Source: Flammeovirgaceae bacterium UBA4659 (lineage in GTDB: Bacteria; Bacteroidota; Bacteroidia; Cytophagales; Cyclobacteriaceae). Taken from it: DNA of 12,566 nt. Made by a program: the position numbers and the translations under genes. The notes below the pieces were generated by a model. That model searched no databases, had not been told where the DNA came from, and saw only the letters and a program-made list of their open reading frames with translations. Location: assembly GCA_002405445.1 (NCBI GenBank), contig DHLV01000106.1:1-12566 (forward strand), read 5' to 3'. This document shows, one piece after another, positions 7,430 through 12,566 of the stretch; positions within the stretch are counted from its first letter, which is position 1, and each line of letters opens with the position of its first letter.

Positions 7430-9270
7430 ACCTCAATCGAATTTGCCTGTAACCAATCCGACAAGGTCACCAGTAACCAAATTCTTGCCCAGTTAATCGC
7501 AGGATGGCCTTTCAAGAAAGCCCTCCACACGCGTGTGACTGCGCCCGGGCGAAAAAAACCTACTTCTTCGAGGAAACTCAAGCGACTTTCACAAAATGGC
7601 TTGAGTTCGTTTCGCATCCATTGATCGAAGGGCATTGAGAATCCTTGCTTGGGTCTGTTCACTAACTCGTCCGGGATAAACTCACGCAGAGCTTTTACAA
7701 AGAGAAACTTATTTACCGAAGGGTTGACCTTAACCGAATCTGGCAAGCCTAACACAAACTCCACCAGCCGGGAGTCGAGAAATGGCGTACGCACTTCCAG
7801 CGCGTGGGCCATACTCATCTGGTCCGTATCCCGCAGCAAAACGTCATGCATATAGTATTGCATTTCCCATCGCGAAACGGACGTGTAGTAATAGCCCGAA
7901 ACAACATCATCTTCCAATCTCGGTTCGCCTTGACTTCCTGCCGTTCCCACAAGCTGATCCACCTGGTCGTCAAAAAAATACCTGCGTGTCAGCGGGTAGT
8001 TTTCCGCCATGCCAAGCCGGGAGCCGGCAAACTCCAGCCTCTTTCGCATGGCAATTGACGGATTAGCCGCCAGCCAAGATCTAACGGCCAACCTTCGAAG
8101 GGGGCGGGGAATTTTTTCAACTCTTCTCGCCCAACGCGGAAGTTCACTTAACTGGCGGAAGCTGGCATATCCTCCAAAAAGTTCGTCACCTCCTAAACCT
8201 GATAGGGCAACTGTGATACCGGCCGTTTTTACCGCTTTCGAGATAATATACGTATTCACTCCATCGGCCGAAGGGTGGTCAATCGCGCGCACCGCTTGCG
8301 GAACCTGCTCAACCACGTCCGTCATACGCAACTTTACTTCATGGTGCCGAGTACCAAATTTCTTTGCCGCAAGGGCAGCGTAATAGCCGTCCCTGAACTG
8401 ACTATCGTCAAAAGCGATCGTGTAGGTATTAAAGCCTGCGATCAACTGCGAAGCGACACCCACCAGTATGGTTGAGTCAATACCTCCGGACAAAAATGCG
8501 CCCAGAGGCGCATCACTGACTAATCGCTGTTCAACCGACTGAATGAACAGACTCCGCAGGCGATCCTCAATATAGGGTGCAGAGGCATCATGGAGTTTAG
8601 GGTTCGCAGTCCAATACTGAACAAGTTCAAACGTACGGGGGGATATGCTCAAATAAGAAGCCGGGGGCAATGTGAACACGTCCTTAACCAGTGTGTTAGG
8701 AAAATGAACCGTTTGGTAAGATAACCATTCCCGAAGTACTTTGTGATTCAACTCCTTTTTGCACGGGCTCCCATTTAACAGTGCCCGGACTTCCGAAGCA
8801 AACCATAGTTTGTCTTCCTGCCGGAAGTAATAAAGCGGCTTTTCACCAAAGCGATCACGTGCCAGGAATAACGTATCCAGATGGTAATCAAACAAGGCAA
8901 ACGCAAACATGCCTTCCAACCTGTTTAGGCATTTGATTCCCCAAACCTGATAGGCCATAATCAGTACTTCTGTATCACTGTGAGTGAAAAAGACATGCCC
9001 GATTTCTTCCAGTTCCGCCCGTAGCTTCCTGAAATTATAAATCTCACCATTGAACACAACCACAACCTGTCGGTCAGCACTCCACATGGGTTGATGACCC
9101 GAGGCAGTCAAATCGATAATACTCAAACGGGTATGGGCAAGCCCAAGCCGATGCTTTTCGTCAAGCCAAATACCATCGTCATCGGGCCCCCGGTGCTTGA
9201 GAGAAGCTACCATGGCAGCCAGAGCATCCGGACTGGGATCACAACCAAAATATCCGGCTATTCCGCACAT
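7426..9270 (-). CDS. asnB: Asparagine-synthase-like glutamine amidotransferase (copy 2)
   Basis: This 614-residue AsnB-type protein has Cys2 as glutaminase nucleophile (MCGIAGYFG), HRGPD at 26-30, HTRLSI at 46-51, FNGEIYN at 73-79, SDTEVL at 98-103 and RDRFGEKPLYY at 138-148. The synthetase domain shows the PP-loop SGGIDST at 261-267, SGLGGDELFGGY, DTDQMSMAHALEVRTPFLD and RPKQGFSMPF. All catalytic landmarks look intact. It is clearly related to copy 1 but too diverged to be a recent duplicate, so the two probably amidate different substrates or act at different steps (inference). The start is well supported: the family requires Met-Cys at the N-terminus, and AAAAAGG lies 7 nt upstream of the ATG. 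The first 13 bp overlap the 3' end of the chimeric methyltransferase, and the stop overlaps the next glycosyltransferase by ATGA. Confidence 0.94.
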   Translation of the reverse strand: MCGIAGYFGCDPSPDALAAMVASLKHRGPDDDGIWLDEKHRLGLAHTRLSIIDLTASGHQPMWSADRQVVVVFNGEIYNFRKLRAELEEIGHVFFTHSDTEVLIMAYQVWGIKCLNRLEGMFAFALFDYHLDTLFLARDRFGEKPLYYFRQEDKLWFASEVRALLNGSPCKKELNHKVLREWLSYQTVHFPNTLVKDVFTLPPASYLSISPRTFELVQYWTANPKLHDASAPYIEDRLRSLFIQSVEQRLVSDAPLGAFLSGGIDSTILVGVASQLIAGFNTYTIAFDDSQFRDGYYAALAAKKFGTRHHEVKLRMTDVVEQVPQAVRAIDHPSADGVNTYIISKAVKTAGITVALSGLGGDELFGGYASFRQLSELPRWARRVEKIPRPLRRLAVRSWLAANPSIAMRKRLEFAGSRLGMAENYPLTRRYFFDDQVDQLVGTAGSQGEPRLEDDVVSGYYYTSVSRWEMQYYMHDVLLRDTDQMSMAHALEVRTPFLDSRLVEFVLGLPDSVKVNPSVNKFLFVKALREFIPDELVNRPKQGFSMPFDQWMRNELKPFCESRLSFLEEVGFFRPGAVTRVWRAFLKGHPAINWARIWLLVTLSDWLQANSIEV

Positions 9271-9986
9271 GAAGATGCCTTTTTAAACACGGCAACTGCA
9301 CCATCCCGATCAACCCATTGGAAGTTGTGCTGTTTCACCAGTATTGCCCCCAAATCATCTATAGTATAGTCTTTTCCCCGAAAGTGAGTGGCATGAAGTT
9401 CAATAATCACTGTTTGACACATTTGGAGCGCCCCGGCATCCGCAAGCAAAAAGCCTGCTTCCGCTCCTTCGATATCCGACACCAGCGTATAACGCTGCCA
9501 TTTCAATTCATCCAGTAAGTTCGACAGAGTGGTTGCTTCAACAGCGGTACCGTTCGACTCTTCGGAAAGCCGAGAAACCAGATTGTCTGTCGCCACATTG
9601 AAAAGAACGCCAGGCTGCCCATCGTAGTTTATCGCCAGATTCCTCACCCTCATATTTGCCAAGTGATTCAGGCTCAACGTGGCATTAATCACTGGAATTA
9701 AATTTGGATTTGCCTCCAGACTCAGGCCCAGGACGCCTTTGTTCAACCTACTGCCAATCAGCGAAGAGACAAATCCGAGGCTTGCACCCAGTTCGATAAC
9801 CGGTTGGTTAGAAACAATTCTGGGATCGGGTTCTTCATCTCCAAAATCGTGATTAGAGGTGACGACCGTGATTTCAAACTGATTGCTTAAAAGTTCGGCA
9901 AATCCCAAAGCAGAACGTGCAGGCCCGCCAGACTTGACAGATGGATAAAAGTGATCAAAAAACGCTAAAATGGATTTCCTACTCAC
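9258..9986 (-). CDS. Chimeric FkbM-type methyltransferase with a glycosyltransferase N-terminal head
   Basis: This 242-residue ORF has two unrelated parts. Residues ~1-63 align with the first 64 residues of the glycosyltransferase at 6290-7429 (39 of 62 aligned positions identical by hand count, one indel), including SGGPARS at 19-25 and TSNHDFG at 43-49. Similarity stops abruptly at the Asn-x-Pro-Val position (60-63). From residue 63 on, the sequence is an FkbM/Methyltransf_21 core: motif I VIELGASLG at 63-71, the acidic EANPNLI at 91-97 and DIEGAE at 171-176, ending in a normal C-terminus. The glycosyltransferase part lacks the donor domain, so it cannot transfer sugar alone. The methyltransferase part lacks any region preceding motif I. 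An O-methyltransferase on a sugar is the expected activity if it folds. The start is GTG, sharing one base with the preceding stop (TAGTG); no clear Shine-Dalgarno is seen, but the start aligns with that of the intact paralogue. The fusion is in frame with no stop, so it may be real, decayed or an assembly artefact. Confidence 0.85.
   Translation of the reverse strand: MSRKSILAFFDHFYPSVKSGGPARSALGFAELLSNQFEITVVTSNHDFGDEEPDPRIVSNQPVIELGASLGFVSSLIGSRLNKGVLGLSLEANPNLIPVINATLSLNHLANMRVRNLAINYDGQPGVLFNVATDNLVSRLSEESNGTAVEATTLSNLLDELKWQRYTLVSDIEGAEAGFLLADAGALQMCQTVIIELHATHFRGKDYTIDDLGAILVKQHNFQWVDRDGAVAVFKKASSCAE
9278..9284 (-). promoter_or_regulatory. Ribosome binding site of asnB-like copy 2
   Basis: AAAAAGG read on the minus strand, 7 nt before the ATG at 9270. 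It is the clearest Shine-Dalgarno in the window and sits inside the 3' end of the chimeric methyltransferase gene, so copy 2 can be translated independently of it. Confidence 0.7.
9798..9986 (-). other. Glycosyltransferase-derived head segment of the chimera (residues 1-63)
   Basis: This segment encodes the part homologous to the start of the GT4 gene at 6290-7429. At DNA level it differs at many third positions from that gene, for example in the codons for SGGPAR, so it was not copied recently from it. A run of 11 identical bases covers ACCTCTAATCA within the TSNHDFG codons. The boundary with the methyltransferase is at about 9798-9806, where the glycosyltransferase reads Asn-Arg-Pro-Val and the chimera Asn-Gln-Pro-Val before motif I. 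Confidence 0.8.
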
Positions 9987-11038
9987 TAGCTTAATTGTAA
10001 AGCTGAAAGTAGTTCGCTTGCTGTTCGCTCCGAATTCAGTGACTTGGCCAAACTCCTACTCAACTCGCTTCCGCTAGTCTTTTTGTTTGGAGACCAGTTG
10101 AATACTTCAACCAATGATTTTTTAAGTGCATTCCAATTGCCAGTCGGAAATATGACTCCATTTACCTGGTCTTGCACAAATTGATCTGCTGAACCAACTG
10201 CCTGTGAGCAGCAAATTAGTAAACCAGCTGCAGCTTGTTCGTGCACTACCACTCCCCAAGGCTCATCTAAGCTTGGCAAGCAAAAAATCGCTGCGTGATT
10301 AATTGCTTCTTGTATCTCAGTCTGAGCCGCAAAACCTCGATATTTAATCCAATCGTTTTTGGGAATCGAGCCGCTCAAGGAACCATTTCCGAATATCCAT
10401 AACCTACCCTGAAAGGCTCCCTCGTTTCTCAGTTCCATCAATACATCTATCAATGGTTGGATTCCTTTTATTCTTTCCAATCGACCAACGAAGATCACAT
10501 CCTGCCTCTGCTCTATTGGTGTTGTGCCCATCTTTGAAAATAACTCTACATCTCCAATGTATAACCCTCCTATTGTTTTACTTTCTGTAAAACCAATCAT
10601 CTTTACATACTTACGCTGTCTATCGCCCGGAACCCACGCGTGGGTGAAATATCGGTGATATAGCCATCGCTGCATCGCCACTGCCAGATAGTCACGCAGA
10701 GAACCGGTCCATTGTTTATCTGACCCCATCACCACAGGAGTACCGCTTTTTCGGAGCTTATTAGCTACAATCAAATAACCCTTATCCATTCTTCCGCTTA
10801 CCACAGCAGCCACCGGATTCAAATTATCCGAGAGTTGCATCAGGCCATCATCATTTAACTTGCTGCGTTCATAAAACTGAATGTCAGTACCTGAATAACG
10901 ATAAGGCGTTAGTTTCTTGTGGTCCCAGTGCACTACATGAACCGTGAGCGCGCTATTTTTTTGAATAGCCCGCCAAACGGCAATATTGTAGGGCATGTAT
11001 TCTGAATAAAGGATAAGCAAATTACCACTACCCTTCAT
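9986..11038 (-). CDS. GT4-family glycosyltransferase
   Basis: Counted from the ATG at 11038 this is 350 residues. The N-terminal domain begins GNLLILYSEYMPYN and has no signal peptide. The C-terminal donor domain has the classical VGRLERIKG at 184-192, IFGNGS at 215-220, and LPSLDEPWGVVVHEQAAAG at 254-272, the E-x7-E signature (Glu259 and Glu267). DQFV and NGVIFP follow, as usual in GT4 enzymes. It should add one sugar to the repeat unit from a nucleotide-sugar donor. A TTG two codons upstream (11044) is a possible alternative start; ATG is preferred. Either overlaps the end of the preceding glycosyltransferase (11 bp from the ATG). The stop TAG shares its last base with the GTG start of the chimera. 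Several hand-counted rows here are only about 33-35% GC, lower than the asnB-like copy 2 gene. Confidence 0.9.
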   Translation of the reverse strand: MKGSGNLLILYSEYMPYNIAVWRAIQKNSALTVHVVHWDHKKLTPYRYSGTDIQFYERSKLNDDGLMQLSDNLNPVAAVVSGRMDKGYLIVANKLRKSGTPVVMGSDKQWTGSLRDYLAVAMQRWLYHRYFTHAWVPGDRQRKYVKMIGFTESKTIGGLYIGDVELFSKMGTTPIEQRQDVIFVGRLERIKGIQPLIDVLMELRNEGAFQGRLWIFGNGSLSGSIPKNDWIKYRGFAAQTEIQEAINHAAIFCLPSLDEPWGVVVHEQAAAGLLICCSQAVGSADQFVQDQVNGVIFPTGNWNALKKSLVEVFNWSPNKKTSGSELSRSLAKSLNSERTASELLSALQLS

Positions 11039-12008
11039 GGACAATGGTATTGTAAAGTTGCTGATATTGATCTGCTATTCTCTCCCCTCGAAAAAACGCA
11101 GCACGCTGCAATCCAAGTTGTACCTGCTGTTCATACAATTCGCTGCTTGACATCAAATTAATGAAAGCATTTTTAATTTCTGAAACTTGAAAAGGGTCCA
11201 CCAGCAAAGCCGCTCCGCCTGCAACTTCCCGCATGGGTTCAATCGAAGACGTAACCACCGGTTTGCCGGTGGCCATTCCCTCTATGATCGGCAGCCCAAA
11301 CCCCTCATATGTCGATGCGAAGAAAACTGCATCTGCATCTCCATAACTCTGAGCAAGGGCTGAGTCTGATGAAATATTCGAACGAAATTCAAATGATACT
11401 CCGCGCTGCACCAACTTGGCTTGTAACTCGTGAGAAAATGGGCGTATGAGAATCAAGTGACAATCTAGTCCAGTCACTGCCTCAACAAGTCGATCGGTAT
11501 TCTTATTGGCGCCACCACCTATTTGGAGAATTGTGAATCGTGTGTCGTTATTCTTCAAGATGCGTTGAAACGAATCAGAAATCGGGTTATAGACGGTTGT
11601 GATTTGGGTATGCTTCAAAGAAAATGTGTTCAATAACTGATCACGAGTAAAGTTTGAGATGGCAGTAATGTACTTCACATGAGACAGCGGCCAATCCCAA
11701 TACACCTTTTTATAAGCCCACCGTTTTAGGCCTTGAAGGGTTTGCGTCAGATGGCCTACGTCATGCACCGTCAATAGACGTCTGGCAGAACTTAGGCCCA
11801 GAACTAAATAATTGGCGGCCCCTGTCACATGATGAACATCCGCGTTTAGTGCGCGAATTTGAAGCGCCATACGCCAGTCAATTCGCTGATTGGCATAGAA
11901 GTTTTCGAATTCGACATTTTTTGTGAGGCATTGTTGAACGCGATGAAAAACATTTTCAATGCTAAATACTCCAGCGTGTGGTTTCCTAAAGTAATAATTC
12001 ACTTTCAT
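11028..12008 (-). CDS. GT4-family glycosyltransferase
   Basis: The 326-residue protein is a compact GT4 enzyme. The N-terminal half carries LLTVHDVGHL at 78-87 and ITAISNFTRDQLL at 114-126, the pattern of the WbpY/WbdA-like mannosyltransferase-type GT4 group. IYNPI-like VYNPIS at 139-144 precedes the donor domain. LQIGGGANKNTDRLVEA at 161-177 replaces the usual VGxxxxxKN motif, and YEGFGLPIIEGMATGKPVV at 234-252 is the E-x7-E signature (Glu235 and Glu243). EVAGGAALLVDP at 261-272 is also typical. The likely role is addition of a sugar, possibly a mannose-like one, to the lipid-linked repeat; the donor is not provable here. The ATG overlaps the methyltransferase stop by 4 bp (ATGA), and the gene overlaps the next glycosyltransferase. 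Confidence 0.92.
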   Translation of the reverse strand: MKVNYYFRKPHAGVFSIENVFHRVQQCLTKNVEFENFYANQRIDWRMALQIRALNADVHHVTGAANYLVLGLSSARRLLTVHDVGHLTQTLQGLKRWAYKKVYWDWPLSHVKYITAISNFTRDQLLNTFSLKHTQITTVYNPISDSFQRILKNNDTRFTILQIGGGANKNTDRLVEAVTGLDCHLILIRPFSHELQAKLVQRGVSFEFRSNISSDSALAQSYGDADAVFFASTYEGFGLPIIEGMATGKPVVTSSIEPMREVAGGAALLVDPFQVSEIKNAFINLMSSSELYEQQVQLGLQRAAFFRGERIADQYQQLYNTIVHEG

Positions 12009-12566
12009 TTGATCCCAACCGCAATAAGATTTGAGGTGAAGATCCCTGCGGGATTTCCCGTCTCAACCATTTTCCAGAAACGATGGTGAAAAACCTTTAT
12101 CGCCCACAACCAATATCTCAATTTACCCCGTAAGCTACGCGGGACTGGACCAGTAGGAAAGCACTGTGACGAATGAAAGCCCACGTTTAGAAATAGTTGA
12201 CGAACCGAGCTTACAGAGTAGGCGACCTCGTGTGTGTAGTCCCCATAAAAGATCGAACTAAAAAAAATACCCTCTCCGTTCGGTACCTGCATGATGAATC
12301 GACCGCCAGGTTTTAGCTTTTGCACAACCAACAAAAGCAACTCGAACACTTCCTGCCTGGTAAAATGTTCAACCACATCACGCATGATAATGCAGTCAAC
12401 GTCCACGGCTGTCGCCAAAAATTGCCTTGCATCAGCCACCAAAAGCCCCTCAATACCCAAAGAAGTTCCCTGTTCAATTTGCTGAGATGAAACATCTATA
12501 CCTCTTACACTTGAATATCCGTGTTGTTGTTAGAAGTAGACAAAGCCGCCATTTCCACAACCGACT
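12005..12566 (-). pseudogene. Class I SAM-dependent methyltransferase, 5' end outside window, interrupted by an in-frame stop
   Basis: Reading in from the window edge, the frame encodes VGCGNGGFVYF, the SAM-binding motif I, then a TAA, then QQHGYSSVRGID and a full methyltransferase remainder to the TGA at 12005-12007. Further landmarks are the DCIIMRDVVEHF segment (motif II region), LKPGGRFIMQVPN (motif III region) and the C-terminal YTHEVAYSVSSVRQLFLNVGF, typical of Methyltransf_11/23-like enzymes of glycan loci. The frame is the same on both sides of the stop and the spacing of the motif I helix is preserved, so a single-base change (for example TTA Leu to TAA) explains it, with no frameshift. 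Restart downstream, for example at the TTG at 12460, would lack motif I and could not bind SAM normally. It is therefore either a pseudogene or a base error close to a sequence end. The stop overlaps the next glycosyltransferase by ATGA. Confidence 0.75.
12530..12532 (-). other. In-frame TAA within methyltransferase motif I region
   Basis: Revcomp of tta at 12530-12532 gives TAA in the methyltransferase frame, at the position where family members usually have a hydrophobic residue in the helix following the glycine-rich loop. TAA is used as a genuine stop elsewhere in the window (glycosyltransferase ending at 6290), so a reassigned code is unlikely. Confidence 0.85.

Noticed and set aside
7649..8475. 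Overlapping plus-strand ORFs opposite the asnB-like copy 2 gene
   Set aside because: They are shadows of a highly conserved coding sequence; no motifs, no ribosome sites, and mutually overlapping frames.
12530..12532. TAA as a recoded or suppressed codon giving a full-length methyltransferase
   Set aside because: TAA is a normal terminator elsewhere in the window and no recoding element is visible; mutation or base error is simpler.
1..12566. CRISPR arrays, tRNA or rRNA genes, insertion sequences, internal promoters or terminators
   Set aside because: Genes abut or overlap throughout, with at most 4 bp between them. I saw no repeat-spacer pattern, transposase, or hairpin plus T-run outside coding sequence.

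Overview
The window is the interior of one long polysaccharide-biosynthesis operon (O-antigen, capsule or exopolysaccharide type). All ten genes lie on the minus strand, so transcription runs from high to low coordinates. The genes are packed end to end: every junction is either an overlap (1 to 26 bp) or a gap of 3 to 4 bp. I see no promoter, terminator, RNA gene, insertion sequence or CRISPR array, and there is no unexplained stretch longer than a few bases. The gene families suggest a Gram-negative, probably proteobacterial, host. The sequence alone does not support a genus. GC is moderate, and hand-sampled rows look lower in the two glycosyltransferase genes at 10-12 kb than in the asparagine-synthase-like gene at 7.4-9.3 kb.

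Layout in transcription order. (1) 12566-12005: class I SAM methyltransferase, cut by the window edge and interrupted by an in-frame TAA inside its SAM-binding region. (2) 12008-11028 and (3) 11038-9986: two GT4-type glycosyltransferases. (4) 9986-9258: a chimera whose first ~63 residues are the head of a glycosyltransferase and whose remainder is an FkbM-type methyltransferase. (5) 9270-7426: asparagine-synthase-like amidotransferase. (6) 7429-6290: GT4 glycosyltransferase, the intact paralogue of the chimera's head. (7) 6286-4367: a second asparagine-synthase-like amidotransferase. (8) 4392-2275: bi-domain oxidoreductase (MDR plus Gfo/Idh/MocA), starting at TTG. (9) 2270-1176: non-hydrolysing UDP-GlcNAc 2-epimerase. 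(10) 1176-1: heparinase II/III-type lyase, open to the left edge and lacking its C-terminus.

How they could work together (inference). The epimerase would supply a ManNAc-type nucleotide sugar. The bi-domain enzyme would carry out a redox change on a sugar. The glycosyltransferases would build the repeat unit. The two glutamine-dependent amidotransferases would turn sugar carboxylates into amides, and the methyltransferases would cap or decorate. The heparinase-type lyase would trim a uronate-containing polymer. No flippase, polymerase, chain-length regulator or export gene is in view, so those functions must lie outside.

The most unusual items are the in-frame glycosyltransferase/FkbM fusion, the repeated 'glycosyltransferase head then asnB' arrangement around it, and the nonsense codon in the right-edge methyltransferase. 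I found no evidence for a wholly new type of system; the chimera is the best candidate for something undescribed.
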